Shown in pieces: positions 7,321 through 17,035 of a DNA stretch of 64,000 nt. The notes under the pieces were generated by a model. The model did no database searches. It had not been told where the DNA came from and was given only the letters and a program-made list of their open reading frames with translations. Each line of letters starts with the position of its first letter. Position 1 is the first letter of the stretch. The stretch is taken from assembly GCF_003382275.1 (NCBI RefSeq), contig NZ_QTJX01000001.1, positions 806,001-870,000 on the forward strand, in the 5' to 3' direction. This DNA is from Flagellimonas nanhaiensis. GTDB lineage: Bacteria > Bacteroidota > Bacteroidia > Flavobacteriales > Flavobacteriaceae. The position numbers and the translations under genes were made by a program.

Positions 7321-9720
7321 TTAGAATTTAAAATTATAGGTTATGGCCGGAATAATCCCAAAAATAGCAGTTCTGATAGCTTCATTTCTACCTGTATCAT
7401 CGTTCTCTCTAAAATTGATTGAGGCTGCATTCTTCCTGCTATAGACGTTGTAAACGCTAAATACCCACTCCGACTGCCAATTCCTTCCTTTGTTTTTACG
7501 GGGTGTCAACGTTGCCGAAAAATCTAAACGATGATAATCAGGTAGTCGTTCTTTATTCCTCAAACCAAAAAATGGAACCACCAAACCCTGAAATTCAAAT
7601 TGTCCAACGGGGTAGTTAGTGGGTTGACCGGTCTGGTAAACGAAATTGGCATTAATGTTCCATCGGTCATTTACTTTATAACTTCCATAAAGGGAAAGAT
7701 CATGGGTTTTGTCATATGGAGTGCTATACCATTGCCCTTGGTTGATTCCTGTTTCTATATCTGACCTTCCTGTATCAATTCCGAGATCTCTACCAGGAGT
7801 GCGTTGCTCTGATCTGGAGAGGGTATAGGCCAGCCATCCTGTGAAGGGACCTTCGTTTTTTCTGATTAAAAATTCAATCCCATAAGCTCTTGCTTCGCCG
7901 TTAAGAATTACCTGTTCAATGGCATTGTTCGCTATGAGGTCGGCCCCATCTATGTAATCAATTCTATTTTCTATATCCTTGAAAAACACTTCTGTCTCAA
8001 AAGTATAGGCGCCTTCATCAATGTTCCTAAAATAGCCCATTGCATATTGGTTGAGCAATTGTGGTTCCACAAAAGGGCCACTTGGGGTCCAAACATCCAA
8101 TGGAGTGGGGGAGCTTGTATTTGATAATAAATGTAGGTATTGAGCCAAACGGGTGTAACTGGCTTTTATCGAGCTTTTTCCATTAAAGTTATAGGATAGG
8201 GAAACCCTGGGCTCCAAATTGAAGAACTTTTTCAATGTTCCACCTCTTCCCGGGCTTATGGTATCTATAGGTTCTGCTTCCCTGTACAATAAAGTGAACG
8301 GGTCAAAAATCACCGGATTGTCGTTTTCATAAACAAAGAATTCGTCTTGCCCAAAACGATTAAATTGACTCGCGCGGAGGCCGTATTCCACACTCAGGCT
8401 TTCAGAAATCTTATGCTCAACATCTATATAAACTGCATTTTCATTTGCATATTTTTTGGTCAATTGCTCCTCCACAATACCAGAGTCGGGACTGTTGGGA
8501 CGTATTTTTCCGGGATTGAACACATAGTAGATATTGTGTAACCCGTAGTTCAACTGCAATTTGTCATTGATATAATGTTTAAGGTCATACTTCAGATTGA
8601 AATTTTGGATTCCCGAATCCCAATCAAAGCCCACAAAATCCAACTCTAGCCCATAAAAATAATCTGAATAGATGAGGGAAAGATTGGAGAACAGCTTATC
8701 CGAAAACAAATGATTCCATCTAAAATTTCCGACTGCGTTTCCATAAGTATTTATGAAACTATCGGAAATACTAAAGAGGTCACGCCCAAAGTATCCAGAG
8801 AGAAAAATGCTGTTACGATCGTTTATTTTGTGGTTGATCTTGGTATTAAGGTCATAGAAGTATGCCTTGTTGTCCACATCAAAAAGTGGAAGGAACAAAT
8901 GTGCGTACGAGGCCCTTCCACCTATAAGAAAGGCAGTCCTATCCTTAATTACGGGGCCTTCTAACAGCAACCTGCTGGCAACAGCCCCTATTCCGCCATT
9001 TACCTTAAATTCTTTACTGTTTCCCTCTTTCTGAAATATTTCCAGAACCGAGGAAACCCTTCCGCCATATCTTGCAGGAATTCCGCCTTTGAAGAGTTTT
9101 ACATCCTTGATGGCATCTGGATTGAAAACCGAGAAAAAACCGAACAAGTGCGAAGAGTTGAAAACTGTGGCCTCATCCAATAGGATGAGATTTTGGTCCA
9201 CGGCACCTCCCCGGACATTAAAACCGGAGGAAGCTTCACCTGCATTGGTAACACCGGGAAGCAACAGCAGAGACTTTATAACGTCCGCTTCGCCCAGGAC
9301 AACAGGAATCTGTTTTATGGTCTGGGCAGCTAGAGTATTCACACTCATCTGTGGCTTTCTGATATCCAATCGTTCGGCATCATCGGTAACAACTACTTCT
9401 TCTAGTTGTTCTACAGCTTCCGAAAGACTGAAATCTTTCTTGATGTCCCTTCTCAGGTTTATGGTTTCCCTGATATCCTGGAACCCTAAATAACTGACAA
9501 CAACATTGTATTCCCCTTCTGGAAGTGTTATGGAGTAAAACCCATATTCGTTTGTGGTGACCCCAGTCTTTAAACTTGGAAATGCAATGGTAACCCCGAT
9601 AAGGGTCTCATTGCTATTTGCTTCTGAAACAGTACCACTTAAGGTATATTTTTTCTGGGCCTGAAGGGAAATGCCAAGTATTGTCAAGACAAACAAAAGG
9701 AGAATGTGTCTTTTTGGCAT
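7321..9720 (-). CDS. TonB-dependent outer-membrane receptor with carboxypeptidase-like N-terminal domain
   Basis: Outer-membrane gated channel energised by TonB. In order: signal peptide (MPKRHILLLFVLTILGISLQA), a carboxypeptidase regulatory-like beta domain (about 25-105; YTLSGTVSE, ETLIGVTI, YGFYSITLPEGEY), a plug domain (about 125-240; GFNVRGGAVDQNLILLDE, GGIPARYGGRVSSV), then a beta-barrel to the C-terminal Phe in YNFKF. The ATG at 9720 is preferred over an upstream in-frame start at 9774 because it begins the signal peptide directly. About 800 residues is normal. The two DUF4249 genes follow within 5 bases each. Lack of a SusD homologue argues against a classic polysaccharide locus. Confidence 0.93.
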   Translation of the reverse strand: MPKRHILLLFVLTILGISLQAQKKYTLSGTVSEANSNETLIGVTIAFPSLKTGVTTNEYGFYSITLPEGEYNVVVSYLGFQDIRETINLRRDIKKDFSLSEAVEQLEEVVVTDDAERLDIRKPQMSVNTLAAQTIKQIPVVLGEADVIKSLLLLPGVTNAGEASSGFNVRGGAVDQNLILLDEATVFNSSHLFGFFSVFNPDAIKDVKLFKGGIPARYGGRVSSVLEIFQKEGNSKEFKVNGGIGAVASRLLLEGPVIKDRTAFLIGGRASYAHLFLPLFDVDNKAYFYDLNTKINHKINDRNSIFLSGYFGRDLFSISDSFINTYGNAVGNFRWNHLFSDKLFSNLSLIYSDYFYGLELDFVGFDWDSGIQNFNLKYDLKHYINDKLQLNYGLHNIYYVFNPGKIRPNSPDSGIVEEQLTKKYANENAVYIDVEHKISESLSVEYGLRASQFNRFGQDEFFVYENDNPVIFDPFTLLYREAEPIDTISPGRGGTLKKFFNLEPRVSLSYNFNGKSSIKASYTRLAQYLHLLSNTSSPTPLDVWTPSGPFVEPQLLNQYAMGYFRNIDEGAYTFETEVFFKDIENRIDYIDGADLIANNAIEQVILNGEARAYGIEFLIRKNEGPFTGWLAYTLSRSEQRTPGRDLGIDTGRSDIETGINQGQWYSTPYDKTHDLSLYGSYKVNDRWNINANFVYQTGQPTNYPVGQFEFQGLVVPFFGLRNKERLPDYHRLDFSATLTPRKNKGRNWQSEWVFSVYNVYSRKNAASINFRENDDTGRNEAIRTAIFGIIPAITYNFKF

Positions 9721-9874
9721 TTGAAGATTTTTCCTAAAAATACATATTATCCCTGACCCAAAAAAGAGATACAACCCATATAGTGGAAAAATACCACAAT
9801 AGTTGTTGGTTTAGATATATATAACAACTTTGGATATATATCCCTTGAAATCTACTACCGAAAACTATGCAGTG

Positions 9875-12133
<2,259 letters not shown>

Positions 12134-12201
12134 TTATGGACGGTGCTGTGCGAAGGAATCAACTAAAAGTGGAGGGTAGGTAAAAAAGAAGAATAAAAAC
12201 A

Positions 12202-12237
12202 AAAGCCATATCTATGTGCGAACATTGATATGGCTTT
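12202..12237 (-). terminator. strong intrinsic terminator of the candidate ncRNA
   Basis: Inverted repeat AAAGCCATATC / GATATGGCTTT with an inner ATGT-TCGC-ACAT extension (one A-A mismatch), making a stem of about 15 pairs. On the minus strand it is followed by TTTTGTTTTTATTC, a good U-tract. No protein gene on the minus strand ends here: the nearest upstream gene, rplS, has its own terminator at 12674-12699, and icd starts downstream with its own -7 box. Confidence 0.75.
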
Positions 12238-12310
12238 CTGAAAAGGGCTAAAGGACTTCGCTTCATGTTGCCACGAAACTGCAACTCGAGGTTGCATCCG
12301 TTGCCCCTTT
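12202..12310 (-). ncRNA. candidate structured non-coding RNA between rplS and icd (3' part)
   Basis: On the minus strand 12241-12310 folds by eye into a closed multi-branch domain. A hairpin at 12260-12279 has an 8-pair stem with two G-U pairs and a GCAA (GNRA) loop. A hairpin at 12280-12296 has the stem TGCAAC/GTTGCA. A GGA/TCC pairing encloses both, and an outer helix pairs GGGC with GCCC. The G-U pairs and GNRA loop exist only on the minus strand, which matches the direction of the terminator at 12202-12237. The 5' end is unknown; the transcript could extend back several hundred bases. I do not recognise the family. It lacks the RNase P signature and a tmRNA-like acceptor end. It could instead be a leader element of icd, but icd appears to have its own promoter. 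Confidence 0.45.
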
Positions 12311-12673
12311 GACGTTTACTCCACACGTTGCCTTTAATTATTCAACTAAACTGCATCTTGTAAAGTGTTTCAAACATTTCCTAAATTTTATCAAAATGGA
12401 AAATTGCTTCTCCATCCGCACATAAAATTTATTATTTCTCATCCAAGTTTGCCGAAACTCCCTCTTCTTCGAAATTCCTTTTGTGATTAGTAGTGTTACC
12501 AATTAAAAAGGGAAACATCAGTTTTAAAGAACGTCAACTTTAAAAGAAACAAGAATCTGATAAATCATCTTCATTATTTCTACGACTAAATTAGAATAAT
12601 CCCTTAGATATCCAAATTTTATAACCGATTTAAAATCAACAAAATATGAACTATGGTTATTAACAATTGTTCA
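12311..12673. other. gene-free, A+T-rich stretch
   Basis: No protein gene is convincing on either strand. It lies between the rplS terminator and the structured RNA domain. A weak minus-strand promoter-like match (TTTG, then ATAAAATTTG, one base off the -7 consensus) lies around 12613-12643 and could start the RNA. Otherwise I see nothing in it. Confidence 0.4.
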
Positions 12674-12699
12674 TAAAAAAAGCACCTAATAAGGTGCTT
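12674..12699 (-). terminator. rplS terminator
   Basis: Stem AAGCACCT / AGGTGCTT with a 4-base loop, followed on the minus strand by TTTTTTATG. It lies 28 bases after the rplS stop and ends that unit. Confidence 0.8.
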
Positions 12700-12726
12700 A
12701 ATTTAATGCTATCTAGGTAATGAAGC

Positions 12727-13077
12727 TTACTTCCTAACTTCCTTGATACGGGCTTTCTTACCTGTAAGACCCCTGAAATAAAAGATTCTGGATCTACGTA
12801 CCTTACCTTTTTTGTTTATTTCAATCTTTTGAAGGGCAGGCATATTGACTGGAAAAATTCTTTCCACACCAACGGTACCTGACATTTTTCTGATAGTGAA
12901 TGTTTCTGTAGCACCACTGCCTCTTCGTTGGATCACAACTCCTTTAAAGAACTGTGTACGGGTTTTTTCACCTTCCTTAATTTCATAGTATACCGTAATG
13001 GTATCACCTGAAGAAAAGTTTGGAAAATCTTTTTTTGGAACAAATTCGTCTTCAACAAATTTTACTAAGGATTCCAT
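12727..13077 (-). CDS. rplS: 50S ribosomal protein L19
   Basis: Structural protein of the large ribosomal subunit at the 30S-50S interface. The 116 residues include the typical F-x-SGDTITVYYEIKEGEKTR start, FKGVVIQRRGSG, TFTIRKMSGTVGVERIFPV and the basic C-terminus KKGKVRRSRIFYFRGLTGKKARIKE. It is followed by its own terminator and preceded by a well-formed promoter at 13146-13175, in addition to possible read-through from trmD upstream. In many bacteria it belongs to the rpsP-rimM-trmD-rplS operon; here trmD and rplS are separated by one small membrane protein gene. Confidence 0.98.
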   Translation of the reverse strand: MESLVKFVEDEFVPKKDFPNFSSGDTITVYYEIKEGEKTRTQFFKGVVIQRRGSGATETFTIRKMSGTVGVERIFPVNMPALQKIEINKKGKVRRSRIFYFRGLTGKKARIKEVRK

Positions 13078-13145
13078 TGTATATTTTTTTAGCGTTTATC
13101 AAGACCAACTTTCACGGATTTCGTCAGAGGTTGATTTTGCGATTG

Positions 13146-13175
13146 CAAAAGTAATGCAATATTTAGAAATGGCAA
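13146..13175 (-). promoter_or_regulatory. promoter of rplS
   Basis: Minus strand shows TTG (13175-13173), a 19-base spacer and TACTTTTG (13153-13146), an exact Bacteroidota TTG-N19-TAnnTTTG arrangement. Transcription would begin near 13140, leaving a leader of about 60 bases before the rplS ATG, longer than at most other promoters in this window. Confidence 0.65.
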
Positions 13176-13199
13176 GACCTTTTGTGCTTTTTGAGAAAC

Positions 13200-13526
13200 T
13201 TATTCGATGCTTTCTCTTTTTTTTACGTTGCTGTATACGAACCATATTAGTCCGATAGCAAAGAGAATATGGGGAAGTGGACCCAATAAAGCCATTGTTT
13301 TACTTGCTGTTAAAACCGATTCAGGGTCAACCTGAGCTGAAAGTGCAGTCCAAGTAAAACCACCAACGGATACAAATATTCCCAGTATTTGTGCCACCAA
13401 CATCATAATAGTGGAACCACTTTTCTGCTTAATGACCAGAATAATGCAAGCTATAAGTACTACAAGTTGGGCGATACCATTAAGGACGCCTCCTGCTGCA
13501 AAAAAAAATGTGTGATTGGTTTCCAT
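13200..13526 (-). CDS. small integral membrane protein, unknown
   Basis: 108 residues with about four hydrophobic segments (near 8-32, 38-58, 80-98 and a weaker one between) and a charged tail KKRESIE. I do not recognise the family. It starts 5 bases after the trmD stop, so it is co-transcribed with the GNAT and trmD genes, and it precedes the rplS promoter. Base composition is like its neighbours. The setting inside a translation-related cluster does not by itself show a function. Confidence 0.7.
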   Translation of the reverse strand: METNHTFFFAAGGVLNGIAQLVVLIACIILVIKQKSGSTIMMLVAQILGIFVSVGGFTWTALSAQVDPESVLTASKTMALLGPLPHILFAIGLIWFVYSNVKKRESIE

Positions 13527-13531
13527 AGTTG

Positions 13532-14203
13532 TTATAATAAATCAGGTCTTCGTTTTTTAGTTCTTTCCAGGGCTTGCTCTTCCCGCCACTTTTCAATTTT
13601 TGGAAAATCCCCGCTCAATAGAATCTCGGGAACTTTTATTCCTTTGTATTCTGATGGTCTGGTATATACCGGAGGGGCCAATAGGTTATCCTGAAAAGTA
13701 TCGGTCAGCGCCGATGTTTCATCATTTAGAACACCTGGTAACAATCTGATGATGGCATCACAGAAAACTGCGGCTGCCAGTTCTCCTCCAGATAAAACAT
13801 AGTCTCCAATGGAAATTTCCCGGGTCACGAACATATCTCTTACCCTTTGATCCACTCCTTTGTAGTGACCACATAGAATGATCAGGTTTTTTTTGAGCGA
13901 CATTTCGTTGGCGGTACCTTGACTCAAGGTCGCTCCATCTGGGGTCATATAGATGATTTCATCATACTCCCGTTCTTGTTGAAGTTGGGATATACACTTG
14001 TCTATGGGCTCAACCATCAACACCATGCCTGCACCTCCACCAAATTGATAATCGTCCACTTGTTTATAATTGCCCGTGGAATAATCCCTAAGATTATGAA
14101 AATGGACCTCCACCAATTTTTTTTCTATGGCCCTTTTTAATATGGAAGCTTCAAAAGGGCTTTTAAGAAGTTCAGGAAGTACGGTAATAATATCAATCCG
14201 CAT
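13532..14203 (-). CDS. trmD: tRNA (guanine37-N1)-methyltransferase
   Basis: Methylates G37 next to the anticodon of tRNAs using SAM, which prevents frameshifting. The SPOUT trefoil-knot motifs are clear: [13 protein letters not shown] start, [39 protein letters not shown], and the substrate loop with [10 protein letters not shown] and [13 protein letters not shown]. The ATG at 14203 is chosen because it gives the canonical start; the in-frame extension to 14287 would run into the end of the GNAT gene. It follows that gene by 17 bases and is followed within 5 bases by the small membrane protein. Confidence 0.97.
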   Translation of the reverse strand: MRIDIITVLPELLKSPFEASILKRAIEKKLVEVHFHNLRDYSTGNYKQVDDYQFGGGAGMVLMVEPIDKCISQLQQEREYDEIIYMTPDGATLSQGTANEMSLKKNLIILCGHYKGVDQRVRDMFVTREISIGDYVLSGGELAAAVFCDAIIRLLPGVLNDETSALTDTFQDNLLAPPVYTRPSEYKGIKVPEILLSGDFPKIEKWREEQALERTKKRRPDLL

Positions 14204-14220
14204 AAGCTGGAAAATTGGAA

Positions 14221-14679
14221 CTAAACAGGTTCTTTGAATTTGGAATTCTCCCAAAAGTAATGAAAATAGGCCTCGTCCTTTTTCCAACCTAACCTTTCAT
14301 AAAGTTTTTGCGCAGGATTATCGGTTGCCGTCTCCAAGGCCAGACCTTTAAAATTCTTTGATTCGCAATATTTCTTAGCTTCATTGAGCAATGCCTCTCC
14401 AACTCCTTTTTTTCGATGGTCCGAAGAAACATAAAGATCATTTAAGATATAAAATGGTTTTAGGGAGACAGACGAAAAGGTCTTGTACAATTGCGTAAAC
14501 CCTACGGGTTTATCTTTTTCCAATGCCAGAAGGATGACGGTTTCATTTTGCTCATAGCGTTCTTTTATGAACGCTCGGGCGGCTTCAATATCTGAAACTT
14601 GCGAGTAAAAAACCCGATAGGCATCAAAAAGAGGAACTATAAGTTCAAGGTCTGAAAGACTGGCTTTTCTAATGGTCAT
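14221..14679 (-). CDS. GNAT family N-acetyltransferase
   Basis: Acetyl-CoA dependent acetyltransferase, 152 residues, substrate unknown. The N-terminal [14 protein letters not shown] strand-helix and the acetyl-CoA loop [16 protein letters not shown] (about residues 90-105) are typical, followed by [23 protein letters not shown]. It is the first gene of the minus-strand run GNAT-trmD-membrane protein-rplS. A hairpin at 14725-14748 upstream separates it from the coiled-coil protein. Confidence 0.88.
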   Translation of the reverse strand: MTIRKASLSDLELIVPLFDAYRVFYSQVSDIEAARAFIKERYEQNETVILLALEKDKPVGFTQLYKTFSSVSLKPFYILNDLYVSSDHRKKGVGEALLNEAKKYCESKNFKGLALETATDNPAQKLYERLGWKKDEAYFHYFWENSKFKEPV

Positions 14680-14724
14680 CTTCTGTTTGGTTTTGGTTTA
14701 ACCTATCCCAAGGGTTTATTCATT

Positions 14725-14748
14725 AAAAAGGCTTCCTGATGGAAGCCT
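14725..14748 (-). terminator. intrinsic terminator after the coiled-coil protein gene
   Basis: Stem AGGCTTCC / GGAAGCCT with a 4-base loop, then TTTTAATG on the minus strand, 6 bases after the stop at 14754. Confidence 0.7.
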
Positions 14749-14753
14749 CTTTG

Positions 14754-15359
14754 TTATTTTTTTTGCTTGTTGAGCTCATCCTGGAGTTGGCGACTGATTT
14801 TTTGTTCACGTTCCAGCGCTCGTCTTCTATGGTCTTCATATTCCTTTTCTAAATCCGTTAAGGCCGTTTTGGCCTGCTGGGTCAAGAAATTACTATTTCT
14901 AAACTTATATATGAAGAAAAGTAAGAACAACAGCAGCGTAAAGATGATTCCCCAGAGAATCAGCTTATAGGTGCCTTTGCCCACAGAGGCCCCAAAAAAG
15001 GAAATACTGTCTTTTTCGGAGGTTACCGTATTGAGTTTATTGGTAGTACCCTGTAGTTTGGTATTGAGGTCCTCTATTTCTGCTCTATTGGCTGTGATGG
15101 TCGCTGATAGGTCCTTAATGGATTTGTTGGCCGTATTGACAGAATCAAATATGTTGCTTTTGATTCTATTAAGATCGACCAAGCGTATTACCTCATATCG
15201 GATGCCATTGGCCCTATAGTTTCCCGATTTTCTTTCCAATTCCTGAAATTGCCCAACCAGAGTTTGGTCATTCTCACTTGGAGCTTCCTGTTGTTGAGCT
15301 GATATTGATAATACTGGGGCCAGTACGGCCAGGGCAAATAAAATTTGTAATCGCTTCAT
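14754..15359 (-). CDS. membrane-anchored coiled-coil protein, unknown
   Basis: About 201 residues. A signal peptide (MKRLQILFALAVLAPVLSISAQ) is followed by a periplasmic domain with a heptad-rich stretch (about 70-120: KSIKDLSATITANRAEIEDL and on), one transmembrane helix (about 132-152, LILWGIIFTLLLFLLFFIY), and a cytoplasmic charged coiled coil rich in Lys/Glu/Arg. The family is widespread in Flavobacteriia. I recall database entries for it named tRNA methyltransferase, a name that nothing in this sequence supports. ATG 15359 is preferred over a TTG two codons upstream. It sits alone between terminators. Confidence 0.75.
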   Translation of the reverse strand: MKRLQILFALAVLAPVLSISAQQQEAPSENDQTLVGQFQELERKSGNYRANGIRYEVIRLVDLNRIKSNIFDSVNTANKSIKDLSATITANRAEIEDLNTKLQGTTNKLNTVTSEKDSISFFGASVGKGTYKLILWGIIFTLLLFLLFFIYKFRNSNFLTQQAKTALTDLEKEYEDHRRRALEREQKISRQLQDELNKQKK

Positions 15360-15457
15360 GGTCAATGTTCTTGTTTAATATAGATTAAGGGTAAAGCGAA
15401 ATTACACCAATAAACCAAAAATCAAAAGAAAATCACAATTGCTTGTTCAAGCACTTA

Positions 15458-16906
15458 TTAATAATAGGTATAGCGCCTTACTTTGGCAATGTATTTGGCC
15501 AGACGTATAACTTGATGGGAATACCCGTATTCGTTGTCGTACCAAATATAGAGCACGATGCTTTTTCCGTCTGCGGAGACCAATGTGGCTTTGCTATCAT
15601 ATATTGAAGGAGCGGAGGTCCCTACTATATCGGAAGAAACCAGCTCGTTACTGAGTGAATATTTAATTTGCTCTACTAGATCACCTTCCAAAGCATACTT
15701 TTTAAGAATCGTGTTAAGGCTTTCCTTGGTGGTCTTGTTTTTCACTTCAAGATGAAGAATGGCCAGCGAACCATTGGGAACAGGGACACGAATGGCATTA
15801 GAGGTCAATTTGCCCTTTAGGGCAGGCAGGGCTTTAGATACAGCAGCTCCAGCTCCTGTTTCCGTAATTACCATATTCAAAGCGGCAGCTCTACCTCTAC
15901 GGTACTTGCTGTGCATGTTATCTACTAAATTTTGATCATTGGTATAGGCATGGATGGTCTCCAAATGTCCTTTTTTAATACCCAGGGAGTCTTCAATAAC
16001 TTTCAATACTGGGGTAATGGCATTTGTAGTACACGATGCCGCTGAATAGATTTTGGTCTTGTCCGGACTAAACTCTTTGTGGTTAACTCCGTGTACAATG
16101 TTCGGAACTTCCTTTCCTGGAGCAGTAAGCAATACCCTGCTGGCCCCTTTGGCCTCCAAATGTCTGGACAGTGCTTCTTTATCTCTAAACGCTCCCGTAT
16201 TATCTATAATAAGGGCGTTGTAGATTCCGTGCTTGGTATAGTCAATATCTTCCGGTTTGTTGGCACTAATGAATTTTACCGTGGTCCCGTTAATGATAAG
16301 CGCATGGTTTTTTACATCCACATCTACGGTTCCCATAAACTGACCATGAACAGAATCGGTCTTGAGCAAAGCGGCTCTTTTTTCCAGAATCTCTTCAGTA
16401 AGTTCACCCCTCACCACAATGGCCTTTAGCCTTAATTGGTTTCCGCGTCCAGTTTTGGCCATTAGCTCACGGGCAACGAGCCTACCTATTCTTCCAAAAC
16501 CATAGAGCACCACATCTTTTGGCTTGATTTCCTTGGAGGCCTGGGCGTCCTTTAATTTTTCTATTACAAAAGCCTTTACATTGAGATGGTTGTTGTCCTC
16601 AAAATGATATTCATAAGTGAGCTTTCCGATATCAAGTTTGGCAGGAGGAAGGTTAATATCGTTTATAGCACGAAGTATTTCCACTGAATCGAAGATGGAA
16701 ATAGGTTTTTGAACAAACTCTCCAGCATACTCATGAAGATTGATGATGTCACTGACATTTTTATCAATGATTTGGTTCTTGAACAGAACCACCTCTATGG
16801 CCTTATCGTACCATAGGTCACTGATGATCTTAATAAATTCGGTAGTAGCTTTTCTTCTATCTGCCTGAAATGCAAGTTCCTTTTCGTAAGACTTTATGTC
16901 GCTCAT
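15458..16906 (-). CDS. glyceraldehyde-3-phosphate dehydrogenase, long Bacteroidota form
   Basis: Interconverts glyceraldehyde 3-phosphate and 1,3-bisphosphoglycerate with NAD(P). At 482 residues it is about 145 longer than standard GAPDH. The excess is an N-terminal extension (about 1-130) that carries no nucleotide-binding motif. The Rossmann motif GFGRIGR lies at 136-142, the catalytic Cys at about 292 in SAASCTTNAITP, and the C-terminal WYDNEYGYSHQVIRLAKYI is normal. This long type is known from Bacteroidetes and may work mainly in one direction or with NADP; the coenzyme is not decided by what I can see. It has its own promoter at 16941-16972. Confidence 0.93.
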   Translation of the reverse strand: MSDIKSYEKELAFQADRRKATTEFIKIISDLWYDKAIEVVLFKNQIIDKNVSDIINLHEYAGEFVQKPISIFDSVEILRAINDINLPPAKLDIGKLTYEYHFEDNNHLNVKAFVIEKLKDAQASKEIKPKDVVLYGFGRIGRLVARELMAKTGRGNQLRLKAIVVRGELTEEILEKRAALLKTDSVHGQFMGTVDVDVKNHALIINGTTVKFISANKPEDIDYTKHGIYNALIIDNTGAFRDKEALSRHLEAKGASRVLLTAPGKEVPNIVHGVNHKEFSPDKTKIYSAASCTTNAITPVLKVIEDSLGIKKGHLETIHAYTNDQNLVDNMHSKYRRGRAAALNMVITETGAGAAVSKALPALKGKLTSNAIRVPVPNGSLAILHLEVKNKTTKESLNTILKKYALEGDLVEQIKYSLSNELVSSDIVGTSAPSIYDSKATLVSADGKSIVLYIWYDNEYGYSHQVIRLAKYIAKVRRYTYY

Positions 16907-16940
16907 GGATAACGGTTACGGTTATTTTCAAAATTTTGGG

Positions 16941-16972
16941 CAAAAATAGATATTTCAAACGTTTTCGTACAA
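16941..16972 (-). promoter_or_regulatory. promoter of the long GAPDH gene
   Basis: Minus strand: TTG (16972-16970), a 21-base spacer and TATTTTTG (16948-16941), a good Bacteroidota promoter 35 bases before the ATG at 16906. Confidence 0.6.
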
Positions 16973-16983
16973 GTATTGGCAAT

Positions 16984-17016
16984 AAAAAAAGCGCTCACAT
17001 CGGAGCGCCTTTTTTA
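16984..17016 (-). terminator. terminator of the HtrA gene
   Basis: G+C-rich stem GCGCTC / GAGCGC flanked by A7 and T6 runs. It can work in either direction, but only the minus-strand protease gene ends here (stop at 17036). Confidence 0.7.
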
Positions 17017-17035
17017 AAATGCTTTGCACTATATA

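Noticed and set aside
12202..12310. Riboswitch controlling icd
   Set aside because: A perfect -7 box between the terminator and icd makes a separate transcript more likely. It is kept as an alternative, not as the main call.
12190..12700. RNase P RNA, tmRNA, 6S RNA or SRP RNA in the rplS-icd gap
   Set aside because: The conserved signatures (for example the RNase P GGAAAGTCC core, the tmRNA tRNA-like end or the SRP apical loop) are not found, so I only call an unclassified candidate.
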